A program made the translations under genes and the position numbers. The notes under the pieces are model-generated. The model searched no databases, was not told the origin of the DNA, and saw only the letters and a program-made list of their open reading frames with translations. Shown in pieces: positions 49,627 to 58,900 of a DNA stretch of 64,000 nt. The stretch's first letter is position 1. Every line of letters begins with the position of its first letter. The stretch comes from Novosphingobium sp. 9U. Its GTDB lineage: Bacteria > Pseudomonadota > Alphaproteobacteria > Sphingomonadales > Sphingomonadaceae. The DNA lies in contig NZ_LR732504.1 of NCBI RefSeq assembly GCF_902506425.1, positions 378,969 through 442,968 on the forward strand. Direction: 5' to 3'.

Positions 49627-50910
49627 TCAGGCCGTAAGTGCAGCCGGCTCGGGCTGGTGATCCAGCGCATCAAGGATGACCGAGGCGGATTTCTTCCAGT
49701 TGGCGTCCGGGGCCGTGACCGCCGCGCGGCCCAACCTGATGTCCGTGACCCAGTCACGGATGGAGGCCCCCAGCATTGCTGCATCGCCGGATGCGGGAAA
49801 ATAGCGAACCCCACGTTCCGCATGGATGCGAAAGATTGGCAGGTCGCGCGCCAGCACGGGCTTGAGGTGTCCGAGCGCTTCGATCAGCGGCAGGCCGAAG
49901 CCCTCGGCATGCGATGCAATGATGACACCTTCGCAAGCCTGATAGATCTGTTCCAGTTCCAGATCCCCGACATCATCAAACCACATCAGCTTGTTGCCAT
50001 GTTCGGGATGATTGCGAATAGCGTCGCGCAGCGCTTCGATCTGCCAGCCCATCCGACCGACCAGCACCAGGCGGTGCTCCGCACCCTGCCGCCACAACTC
50101 GCTGAAAGCCGCGACGATATCGGCATGCCCCTTGCGCGGCTCCAGCGTTCCCACCATCAGCGAGAACGGCTGCGTCATGTCGAACCGCGCGGTAGGCGGC
50201 GCCGCAGCGGCGGCTTCCTGCAACATGGAATCCATGATCGCATGCCCCATGGGAACGATGCGTGTCGCGTAGCCGTCATTGAGACCAAAGCGAGCGGCCA
50301 GCACCCGGCGCAAATCGTCCTCAGTCTGCTCCGATATGCACAAGAAGCCATCAGCGATGCTGGCAATGATCTCCAGCCACGCCTTGTAGCGGATGACATT
50401 GTTGACGGAGAACCACTCTGGTCGCTCAACAGGCAGCAGGTCGCACACCAAAAACCACAAGCTTCCCCCAGCGCGCCGGAACCGGGCTAGCTGGGCGCGA
50501 TGGAAACGCACGGTGTCGAGTGAGAAATCCAAGCCGATGAAAACATCGCCGGGTCGACCCTCGATTGGTGTTCGGTCGATCGCCTCGCCAGCCTGCGGCC
50601 AGGAGATTACATGATAGAGGCTGCGCCTGTCGGCTGCGACAAACCGCACGTCCCATTGCTCTGCCGGAGCTTCGGTCAGCGCCAGCGCCAGCGCGCGGAC
50701 GACTCGCTGGATTCCGGTACCAGCGTCGTGTCGGCTGATCACTGCAAGGTCCACGTAGAGGCGACGTCTCTGCCCGGAAAGTACAGGCCCCATGACTTTG
50801 GGCACCTTGCGGAGGCGCCTTATCCGCAGTCGGCGCAAGGCGGGACCAGCGAGGCGCTGATCCAGGCGGAACGGCAGCAAATTAAGAAAGGGACGCAAAG
50901 CGATAGCCAC
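49627..50910 (-). CDS. Family 4 glycosyltransferase (WbdA/WbdB-like)
   Basis: This encodes 427 residues. A basic N-terminus is followed by RLYVDLAVISRHDAGTGIQRVVRA, the opening typical of mannosyltransferase-type GT4 proteins that lie near capsule genes. The GT-B C-terminal domain has FSLMVGTLEPRKGHADIV, LVLVGRMGWQ, KLMWFDDVGDLELEQIY and the donor-binding E-x7-E block ASHAEGFGLPLIEALGHLKPVLA. It resembles the third module of the large glycosyltransferase at 55948-59661, suggesting duplication. It is expected to act at the cytoplasmic membrane on a lipid-linked glycan, probably with GDP-mannose or dTDP-rhamnose. It shares strand and about 25 bases spacing with the downstream end of the Wza-like gene. 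Confidence 0.85.
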   Translation of the reverse strand: MAIALRPFLNLLPFRLDQRLAGPALRRLRIRRLRKVPKVMGPVLSGQRRRLYVDLAVISRHDAGTGIQRVVRALALALTEAPAEQWDVRFVAADRRSLYHVISWPQAGEAIDRTPIEGRPGDVFIGLDFSLDTVRFHRAQLARFRRAGGSLWFLVCDLLPVERPEWFSVNNVIRYKAWLEIIASIADGFLCISEQTEDDLRRVLAARFGLNDGYATRIVPMGHAIMDSMLQEAAAAAPPTARFDMTQPFSLMVGTLEPRKGHADIVAAFSELWRQGAEHRLVLVGRMGWQIEALRDAIRNHPEHGNKLMWFDDVGDLELEQIYQACEGVIIASHAEGFGLPLIEALGHLKPVLARDLPIFRIHAERGVRYFPASGDAAMLGASIRDWVTDIRLGRAAVTAPDANWKKSASVILDALDHQPEPAALTA

Positions 50911-50936
50911 GTGTCTTAGTAAATCCTTACGCGAAG

Positions 50937-52124
50937 CTACTGCTGCGAAATCACCGCTGCGGTGGTCGCAGCCGGCAGGATCGTGGAGAAGACCGCGCCA
51001 AGGAACTTCTGGAAGTCGGCCAACGGCGCGTTGGAAACGTAGAGTACGTCCTTGTTTTGCATCGGGAAGCTCTGCGACACGAAGAGCGTCGCAGGATCCT
51101 TCAGGTTGATGCGATAGATGACCGGAATCCTGCCATCAGGCGTTGGCCTACCCAGCTGCCGCAGGTTCTGCGGCAGGGCTTCGGGTCGCTCGAAGCGGAA
51201 AATGAATGCACCCTTCGCGTTGGCACGGGCGTCATCTAGACCGGAAACGCGACCGAGTGCTTGCGCCAAGGTCAGGCCGGTTGCCTCGAACGGCAGTTCC
51301 CCATTTCTGCCCACTGCGCCGAGCGCGGTGAAGCTGTAGGGCTGGAACAGCAAGGTCATGACGTCGTCGGGCTGCAGGCGAACGTTCTGGCGCGGATCGC
51401 GGATCACCGTTTCCAGCGGCAGCGTCGATACACTGGCGCCGCGGGTGATTTGAATCACCATTTTGCCTACCGGCTGCTTCACACCGCCGGCTGTCGCCAG
51501 AACGTCGAGCACACGTTCGCCCCGCGCGGTCAGCGGCACCCGTGCGCTGGTAGCGACATCGCCGACCACGGTTACGTTCGCTGCCGCGTTTCGCACAAGG
51601 CGTACAATCGTCTGGGGCTGGTGTGCCTTGCCGATGAGGCGCTCGTTGATAGCGCGCCCGATTTCCTGGGGAGTACGTCCGGCCGCCAGGATGCGGCCCA
51701 CGAATGGCACTATTATCTGGCCATCACTATCGACCATCTGCTCGGGCAACGACGTTCCCCTGGCAGTTGCACCCGAAGCTGTCAGCTGCGTCGCACCTCC
51801 GGCGACCCCGAAAAGCGCGGCAGGGGGCGCTTCCCAGATTCCGATATCCAGCACGTCGCCTTTGCCGATCACCGATCCGATCGCCTGACCTTCCCCAAGG
51901 CTTTCTGAAAAAGGCACTTGGCGATTTCCGGTTACGATCTCGCGTGCGACAGCGTCATTAACATCGATGATGGCGATGCCAGCATCGTTGGCGGACGGCG
52001 TTTTGGTGGCACGAGCGATCTGCCCGGTCGATGGGCCAGAGCTCGGCAGCGCTGCACATCCGGACAAAGCCGAAGCCACGAGCAATGCGGCGCTCAGCCG
52101 GGCAGGCGTAATCAGCTTGGTCAT
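50937..52124 (-). CDS. Polysaccharide export outer-membrane lipoprotein (Wza/KpsD-like)
   Basis: This encodes 395 residues from ATG 52124. A lipoprotein signal peptide is clear, with lipobox ASALSGCAA (Cys at about 23). The poly-export domain (about residues 75-200, GKGDVLDIGIWEAPPAALFG, DGQIIVPFVGRILAAGRTPQEIG) is followed by SLBB-type domains (VTVVGDVATSARVPLTARGERVLDVLATAGG and later YSFTALGAVGRNGELPFEA). It forms the outer-membrane channel that exports capsule or exopolysaccharide. The KpsD/BexD/CtrA(capsule)-type partner of the divergent kpsE-kpsM-kpsT genes is the likely role. It is co-directional with the GT at 49627. Confidence 0.88.
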   Translation of the reverse strand: MTKLITPARLSAALLVASALSGCAALPSSGPSTGQIARATKTPSANDAGIAIIDVNDAVAREIVTGNRQVPFSESLGEGQAIGSVIGKGDVLDIGIWEAPPAALFGVAGGATQLTASGATARGTSLPEQMVDSDGQIIVPFVGRILAAGRTPQEIGRAINERLIGKAHQPQTIVRLVRNAAANVTVVGDVATSARVPLTARGERVLDVLATAGGVKQPVGKMVIQITRGASVSTLPLETVIRDPRQNVRLQPDDVMTLLFQPYSFTALGAVGRNGELPFEATGLTLAQALGRVSGLDDARANAKGAFIFRFERPEALPQNLRQLGRPTPDGRIPVIYRINLKDPATLFVSQSFPMQNKDVLYVSNAPLADFQKFLGAVFSTILPAATTAAVISQQ

Positions 52125-52440
52125 ATTGAAATCAGCTAGCACCGTGTACAGCCGTCCAAGATGGACGAATGACCCGGCGTATGGAGCAAGCGGGGTTCCG
52201 GATCAAGGAATGCCGCTCACATGCGCGAAACGGTACGCTTGTTAAGTCAAGTGGTGGCACGGCCATGAAGGCCGATGATCGATGCTGGACGCCGATAGCA
52301 GTCACGGCTAGGGCTTCGAGCGGGTAGCTACGGGCCTTCAAATCCCGCAGCGAGACTTGAAAACTATGATTGCTTGTTCCGTAGCTGACGGCGCTGGCGA
52401 TCTGCAATGGTGCCACGGCTACGTGGTGAATAAGGGCTGA
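52125..52440. other. Divergent promoter region between the Wza-like gene and the export ABC genes
   Basis: About 316 bases without a supportable gene; a 94-codon minus frame (52132-52416) has no recognisable motif. It must carry the promoters for both capsule arms. A TGGCACGGCC stretch at about 52255 resembles a sigma-54 -24 box but lacks a -12 TTGC at the right distance. Confidence 0.5.
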
Positions 52441-53550
52441 ATGAAACCGTCGTTGAAAGCAAGCATCGGAAAATTACGCCCGCTCTTCCTTCTCGTGGTC
52501 GTCATTCCCACCATGCTATCGATATTATATTTCGGGATATTTGCGTCTGACGTTTATATTTCTGAATCCCAATTCGTCGTCCGCAGCCCGGACAAGCAGA
52601 CGCCCAGCGGTTTAGGGATGCTGCTCAAAAGCACAGGTTTTGGCAGTTCGGGTGACGAGATTTACGCCGCCCAGGAGTATATGCTCTCGCGCGATGCGTT
52701 GAAGGCTCTGAATCGCAACGCAGCCTTTACGCGCGCCTATGCGGCTCCATCCATATCAGTTTTCGACCGTTTTGATCCTTCGGGCATGAATCATAGCTTT
52801 GAGGATTTATTCATATATTACAAGAAGAAGGTCGAAATTCAGCAGGATACGACCTCCTCAATCGTAACTCTTGATGTGAAGGCGTTCACACCCAAGGACG
52901 CTGTCAGCATCAACGAGCAGCTTCTGGAAATGGCTGAGGCTACCGTCAACAAGCTCAATGAACGTGGGCGGCAAGACCTCATTCGCTTTTCACAAAGAGA
53001 GGTCGATGAAGCGAAGGCTAAATCCAGGGCTGCGGCGTTGGCGCTGTCAGCTTATCGCAACCAGGCAGGTGTGGTCGATCCGGAGAAACAGGCGACGGTT
53101 CAGTTGCAGATGATCTCCAAGATTCAGGACGAACTGATCGCCACCCGCATGCAGCTGCGCGAGTTGCGCGCCTACACCCCAAAAAATCCGCAGATAGAGA
53201 TCCTTGACGTTCGGGCTAACGGCCTGGCGCGGGAGATCGACGAGCAGCTCGGCCTTGTGGCTGGAAGCCGCAAATCGCTTTCGTCGCGCGCCGCTGAGTA
53301 TCAGCGGCTGGCGCTGGAAAGCCAGTTCGCGGATAAGAATCTCGCTAGCGTCATGGCTTCGCTGGAAGACGCCCGCAACGAGGCCCGGCGCAAACAGGCC
53401 TATGTGGAGCGGATCGTTTCCCCTAACGTACCTGATGATCCGCTGGAACCCCGCAGGTGGCGTGGCATCTTCTCAACCTTGATCCTCGGTCTTGCTGCCT
53501 GGGCGGTTATCAGCATGCTGGTCGCAGGCATGCTGGAACATAAGGACTAA
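52441..53550 (+). CDS. Capsule polysaccharide export inner-membrane protein (KpsE/BexC-like)
   Basis: This encodes 369 residues. A membrane segment near residues 12-35 (RPLFLLVVVIPTMLSILYFG) precedes SDVYISESQFVVRSPDK, a hallmark of KpsE/CtrB/BexC. A long periplasmic coiled-coil part includes FSQREVDEAKAKSRAAALAL and RMQLRELRAYTPKNPQIEIL. A second membrane segment lies near the C-terminus (FSTLILGLAAWAVISMLVAG). This polysaccharide co-polymerase type 3 bridges the ABC transporter and the outer-membrane channel. The start is the ATG directly following TGA at 52438-52440. It is followed after 10 bases by the permease gene, in an operon. Confidence 0.88.
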   Translation: MKPSLKASIGKLRPLFLLVVVIPTMLSILYFGIFASDVYISESQFVVRSPDKQTPSGLGMLLKSTGFGSSGDEIYAAQEYMLSRDALKALNRNAAFTRAYAAPSISVFDRFDPSGMNHSFEDLFIYYKKKVEIQQDTTSSIVTLDVKAFTPKDAVSINEQLLEMAEATVNKLNERGRQDLIRFSQREVDEAKAKSRAAALALSAYRNQAGVVDPEKQATVQLQMISKIQDELIATRMQLRELRAYTPKNPQIEILDVRANGLAREIDEQLGLVAGSRKSLSSRAAEYQRLALESQFADKNLASVMASLEDARNEARRKQAYVERIVSPNVPDDPLEPRRWRGIFSTLILGLAAWAVISMLVAGMLEHKD

Positions 53551-53560
53551 TCGCCAGACC

Positions 53561-54358
53561 ATGGCCTTCCAGCAGATCTCGGAATTACGAAAAAGCGCGT
53601 CAGTTCAGTGGCGGGTCATCTACGCCCTACTGATGCGCGAGATCCTGACCCGCTATGGTCGGCACAATATTGGCTTCCTGTGGTTGTTCGTGGAGCCGAT
53701 GCTGTTCACCACCGGCGTAACCATCTTGTGGACCCTGGCGAAGGCGGTTCACGGATCTTCCCTGCCGATCGTGGCTTTCGCTCTGACCGGCTATTCCAGC
53801 GTTCTGCTATGGCGTAACATGCCAGCGCGCTGTATCGGAGCCATCGAGCCCAATCTGGCCCTAATGTACCACCGTAACGTGCGGGTGATTGACGTCTTCC
53901 TGGCCCGCTTACTCCTTGAGGCCGGTGGCGCCACGATATCATTTATCGTCCTCAGCCTGTTTTACATCTACATTGGCTGGCTTCAGCCACCGGAAGACGT
54001 TCTGACCGTGGCTCAAGGATGGCTTTTGCTCGGGTGGTTCGGCGCTTCGATGGCGATGCTGCTGGGCGCTCTTGCAGAAAAGAGCGAACTTGTTGAGCGT
54101 CTATGGCATCCTGCCTCGTACATCATGTTTCCGCTCTCCGGCGCAGCGTTTATGGTCGATGCGCTACCCCCAGCTGCTCAGCGCTACGCTCTATACGTGC
54201 CCATGGTGAACGGCGTGGAGATCGTTCGTGACGGTTATTTTGGCGACCATATCCGGACACATTACGACCTGACGTATCTGGTGGTATGCTGCATAGCGCT
54301 ATCCGTGCTGGCCTTGGCGCAAGTCGCCCACGTCAACCGAAAGATCACGCCCGAATGA
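53561..54358 (+). CDS. Capsule polysaccharide ABC transporter permease (KpsM-like)
   Basis: This encodes 265 residues from ATG 53561; an upstream in-frame extension overlaps KpsE and is discarded. It is an ABC-2 type permease with about six hydrophobic segments. The conserved N-terminal [23 protein letters not shown] is typical of KpsM/Wzm exporters. The middle contains the [21 protein letters not shown] block and the end has [18 protein letters not shown]. It moves lipid-linked polysaccharide across the inner membrane. Its stop overlaps the start of the ATPase gene (ATGA, 54355-54358). Confidence 0.9.
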   Translation: MAFQQISELRKSASVQWRVIYALLMREILTRYGRHNIGFLWLFVEPMLFTTGVTILWTLAKAVHGSSLPIVAFALTGYSSVLLWRNMPARCIGAIEPNLALMYHRNVRVIDVFLARLLLEAGGATISFIVLSLFYIYIGWLQPPEDVLTVAQGWLLLGWFGASMAMLLGALAEKSELVERLWHPASYIMFPLSGAAFMVDALPPAAQRYALYVPMVNGVEIVRDGYFGDHIRTHYDLTYLVVCCIALSVLALAQVAHVNRKITPE

Positions 54359-55017
54359 TTAGCGTAGATCATGTTTACAAGGTTTATCCGACCCGCCAAG
54401 GCGACCGCGTCGTCCTAGACGACATTTCCTTCAGTTTGGAACGCGGGGAGAAGCTGGGCATTCTGGGCCGCAACGGCGCCGGCAAATCGACACTGATCCG
54501 CTTGGTCAGTGGGGCCGAACAGCCGACCTCGGGGGAAATTACCCGTACAATGTCAGTGTCTTGGCCGCTGGCATTCGGGGGCGCGTTTCAGAATGCGCTG
54601 ACCGGTCTAGATAATGTTCGCTTTATCAGCCGCATCTACAATCAGGACTATCGACAAAATATAGATTTTGTCTCCGACTTCACTGAACTCGGGATATATT
54701 TGCGCGAACCTCTCCGGTCCTATTCACAAGGTATGCGTGCTCGATTGGCTTTCGCCATTTCCATGATTATTGAATTTGATTGCTACCTGATTGATGAAAT
54801 CAGTGCAGTTGGCGATGCGAAATTTCACCAGAAATGCGCAGTCGAGTTGTTTCACAAGCGTGGTGATCGTGCGATGCTGATTATTTCTCACGATACAGAA
54901 TACGTTCGTCATCACTGCGGAAAGTTTGCCGTCTTGAACGAAGGCCAACTAGTGTTCTACCCTGACTTTGATCAAGCAATCGAGGCACATAACCGCAACT
55001 TGCATCTCCACGCCTGA
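54355..55017 (+). CDS. Capsule polysaccharide ABC transporter ATPase (KpsT-like)
   Basis: This encodes 220 residues from ATG 54355. Walker A is [14 protein letters not shown] (about 35-48), the signature loop is [13 protein letters not shown], Walker B is [12 protein letters not shown], and the switch His lies in IISHDTEYV. The short length without a C-terminal carbohydrate-binding domain is the KpsT type (group 2 capsule) rather than the longer Wzt type. It energises export with KpsM. The last codons (HNRNLHLHA) precede a 240-base gap. Confidence 0.92.
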   Translation: MISVDHVYKVYPTRQGDRVVLDDISFSLERGEKLGILGRNGAGKSTLIRLVSGAEQPTSGEITRTMSVSWPLAFGGAFQNALTGLDNVRFISRIYNQDYRQNIDFVSDFTELGIYLREPLRSYSQGMRARLAFAISMIIEFDCYLIDEISAVGDAKFHQKCAVELFHKRGDRAMLIISHDTEYVRHHCGKFAVLNEGQLVFYPDFDQAIEAHNRNLHLHA

Positions 55018-55259
55018 ATTTAAGCTAACATGAACCTTGGAACTGCGAGTGTCTCAAGCGTGGTTGAGCAATGCACAAAACTGCGATATCTTAGTCTGGA
55101 CACCACAGGTCATCTGAAGAAACGCATGGTAGACTGAAAGTAGATACTCGCTAGCTAATGATATAGCACCCATAAGCGGCTCGGGATCTGATAGGGCCTT
55201 TCCTGCATCTACATGACCGCGACAAATTCAAGGTTATAGCAATAAACGAGCAATGATAC
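55018..55259. other. Gap after kpsT, no gene
   Basis: About 240 comparatively AT-rich bases with no frame or terminator that I can support. It presumably holds the promoter of the DUF4214/glycosyltransferase pair, or simply separates two parts of a long operon. Confidence 0.4.
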
Positions 55260-55946
55260 ATGTATACTGGGCAAATTAACTCAGTCCTTGATCTCATATC
55301 ATTGCCAATCGATGATTTCGTAGACGAGTCTTACCGTATTTTGTTGAGCAGGACCCCTGGCCTACCAGAAAAAACTGAGCGTGCCGGAGTTTTGCGTGCT
55401 GGGTTAGGCCGCATTCAGTTTTTAGCCGATATGGGACGATCGCCGGAATATCTGCAACGCCATGAGCAGATGCTGCGCACAGGCGATGACACCACCTTCA
55501 TTCATGCCTTGTTTCACCGTTATCTAAACCGTGCTCCCGATAGCGATGGACTGCATCATTATACTAAACTGCTCATGAAGGGCAAAGGCCGCACGCGTAT
55601 CGCGCGCGACGTTGCCCGCTCGCGGGAAGCGCGCGGGAAGCGCACATTCTGGTATGAACTAGAGCATCTAATCGCTGTTAACCGGGCCGAACGGCATTGG
55701 CTGCGGCGCTGGTTCGGCCACGGCCCACGGCAACGCCTGCTCCGCAACTTAGGACACGAAGCATTGCTGCAGCACAACCTTACGCATGCAAGAGTACCAC
55801 AGCATTTGCCTGCAGCGGTCGCCCACGCCGCGCTAAATCCTCATGTTCCAGATAATGCCGCCCATTTGCACATGGATACCCGAAACCAGGGCCATGATAC
55901 ACGAAGGGCCATGTCTCGCCTGCAACATGCAGCGAGGAGTTTCTAA
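55260..55946 (+). CDS. DUF4214-domain protein
   Basis: This encodes 228 residues. Two short DUF4214-like units are visible: FVDESYRILLSRTPGLPEKTERAGVLRAGL (about 20-50) and FIHALFHRYLNRAPDSDGLHHYTKLL (about 80-105). Each has the YRxLLxRxPDxxGL pattern. The remaining part is His/Arg-rich (for example HNLTHARVPQHLPAAVAHA) without a known domain. The stop lies directly next to the start of the large glycosyltransferase (ATG 55948), so the two are coupled. Proteins with DUF4214 are often near surface glycan genes or as part of secreted proteins; the role is unknown. No signal peptide. Confidence 0.72.
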   Translation: MYTGQINSVLDLISLPIDDFVDESYRILLSRTPGLPEKTERAGVLRAGLGRIQFLADMGRSPEYLQRHEQMLRTGDDTTFIHALFHRYLNRAPDSDGLHHYTKLLMKGKGRTRIARDVARSREARGKRTFWYELEHLIAVNRAERHWLRRWFGHGPRQRLLRNLGHEALLQHNLTHARVPQHLPAAVAHAALNPHVPDNAAHLHMDTRNQGHDTRRAMSRLQHAARSF

Positions 55947-55947
55947 G

Positions 55948-58900
55948 ATGCGCATAGTAATCGATCTGCAGGCAGCCCAAGGGCCAAGCCGTCATCGCGG
56001 CATCGGTCGCTATTCCTTGGCCTTGACACAGGCCATGGCGCGCACCCGGCCGGAACATGAGATATTCGTACTAATTAATGGGCTGGTCCCCCACACCATT
56101 GAAGACGTTCGAGCCGCTCTGGCCCACTCGATACCGAACGAGAACATCGTCGTGTGGACTGCACCTGGCCCCATTGACTCGGGCAATCCGCACAATGAAG
56201 CCCGCCGCGAGGCTGCAGAACTGATACGCGAAAGCGCTCTTGCTTCGCTTTCTCCCGACTATATCCTCGTGTCCTCTTTGTTTGAAGGCTACGGCGATAA
56301 CATTGCGACAAGCGTAGGGTCCCTGCACTCAGCGATTCTCACTGCGACGGTGCTTTACGACCTTATTCCTTTGATCCACAGCCACATCTACTTGCCCAAT
56401 GCCAGCGTCAAAGCCTGGTACCAAAATAAGCTGGGGCACATGCGCCGTTCCGACCTGCTTCTTTCCATTTCGGAATCTGCACGGCAGGAAGCGCTAGACT
56501 GGCTCGGCAGCAATCCCGAACAGGTCGTCAATATCTCAACCGCGGCAGATGATCACTTCACTCCCGGAGTGGTCAGCCGGAACATGAAATCGCACCTTGC
56601 GGCGCGCTATGGTCTTGTCCGGCCCTTCGTGATGTACACCGGCGGCATTGATCACCGCAAGAACATCGAAGGCCTGATCTCCGCCTACGCGAGCCTGCCT
56701 GACACCGTTCGTCGATCCCACCAGCTTGCCATCGTCTGTTCGGTCCAAGATGCTGAGCGTAACCGTCTTCTCAAACTGGCCGCCGACGAAGGCCTTGCCT
56801 CTGACGAAGTGGTGCTGACCGGCTTCATTCCTGAAGACGATCTTCTCGCTTGTTATCGTTCGTGCAAGCTGTTTGTCTTTCCTTCCTGGCACGAAGGTTT
56901 TGGCCTGCCGGCGCTGGAAGCAATGAAGTGCGGCCGTGCAGTGATTGTGGGCGACCGTTCCGGGCTTCCTGAAGTTGTGGGGCTAGAGCGTGCCTTCTTC
57001 GATCCCTTCAACATTGCTTCCATCAGTCAGAAAATGTGCGAAGTCCTAACAGACGACAAGATGCGCGCGGGCCTGGAACGTCATGGACTGAAGCAGGCAT
57101 CAGAGTTTGATTGGGAAAAAACGGCGGTGCGGGCATGGTCTGCCTTGGAGGCCAGTTATGCGCAACACGTCGCATCGTCACTACCTTCAGCCGTACCTTG
57201 TCGCGCATCTTCGGAGCGGCGGCCACGGCTAGCCCTGGTGTCACCCTTCGCACCTGATTCCAGTGGCATTAGTAACTATAGTGCAGAATTGCTTCCTGAT
57301 CTGACACGCCACTATAGAATTGATGTCATCACAGCCAGTGGCAAGGCTAGCGAAGCGTCAGTGCTGGGTAATTGCCCGGTCCGAGATCTGACTTGGTTTC
57401 AGCAGCATTATCATGAATTTGACAGAGTTCTGTACCACTTCGGCAACTCGCACTTTCATACCCACATGTTCGATTTACTGCATGCTATTCCCGGCGTGGT
57501 CGTTCTGCATGATTTCTTTTTATCGGGGGCCGTTTCCTATCGAGAAGGTTCGGGCAAAGTACCGGGCGCATGGACACGCAACCTTTCCTACTCGCATGGT
57601 TGGCCGGCCGTTACCCGCCGTTTCCAAGCGCAAGACCCTCATGACGTCCTTTGGGAATATCCCTGTAATTTGCCAGTGTTGCAAGATGCACTGGGTGTCA
57701 TTGTCCATGCCGAACATTCCCGACAACTTGCGCGCGAATGGTACGGTAACGAGACTGCGGAGGACTGGCATGTCATTCCGCATCTTCGCAAAGCGGCCAT
57801 TGCAAATGACCGCGTCGATCCACGTCGCGAACTCGGCATTCCTGTGGGCGATTTTGTTGTATGTAGCTTTGGGTTACTAGGCCGGTCGAAGATGAACCAT
57901 CGTCTGCTCCAGGCATGGCTTGATAGTCCTTTGGCGCGGGATCCGCGATGCCGCCTTGTGTTCGTAGGCCAGAATGCCTCGGATAAGTACGGCGAGAGAA
58001 TTGAACAAATGGTTCGGTCCGCCAGTGTTGCGGGGCAGATTGAAATTACCGGATGGGCAGATCACAAGACTTTTGAGCAGTGGCTCAAAGTAGCGGACGT
58101 TGGTGTTCAGCTACGTCAGCTCTCTCGAGGTGAAACGTCGGGAACCGTATTCGATTGTATGAATCACGCCATGGCAACGATCGTCAATGCCCATGGCTCA
58201 ATGGCGGAACTGCCCGAAGATGCCGTCTGTCTGTTGGATGACGATTTCGACGACGTAGAACTGAGCACCGCACTTACGGAACTGTGGCGCGACGCGGATC
58301 GACGCCGGACACTAGGCCGAAAAGCCAAGGCGCATATGCAGCGTCATCATCAGCCACGACTTTGCGCCGACGCTTATGCCAAGGCGATCGAGCACTATTA
58401 CGACAAAGCTGCGGTCGGCGATTATGGCTTAATGAAGGCGCTGCTTGAAAACGGTGCAGGCCTGACGCACGCCGACTGGAACGGCGTGGCCACTGCTATC
58501 GCACGCAACAATCCTGCCAATCCCCGCCCTAAGCGCCTGTTGGTGGACGTTTCGGTGTTGGTTCAGGTTGATGCCCGCTCGGGTATCCAGCGGGTCGTCC
58601 GCGCTATCCTGTCACAATGGCTGGAAACGCCGCCGTCAGGCTGGGTTGTGGAACCGATCTATGCAGATTTGGGCAACAACTGCTATCGCTATGCCCAAAA
58701 GTTCACTTGCGGATTTCTTAGCATCCCCGACGACTGGTGCGACGATGACATCGTCGAGCCCTGCGCGGGTGACAGCTTCATCGGTCTGGATTACCATCCC
58801 GACATCGCTTACCAGCAGCGGGCCATCCTGCACGAGTGGCGACAACGCGGCGTCAAGGTGCAATTCGTGGTCTACGATCTTCTGCCCGTCCTTCTGCCCG

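Noticed and set aside
52250..52280. A sigma-54 promoter before the export genes
   Set aside because: There is a TGGCAC -24-like box but no TTGC at the -12 position.
52132..52416. A 94-codon ORF in the capsule divergent promoter region
   Set aside because: No recognisable motif, and it occupies the region needed for promoters.
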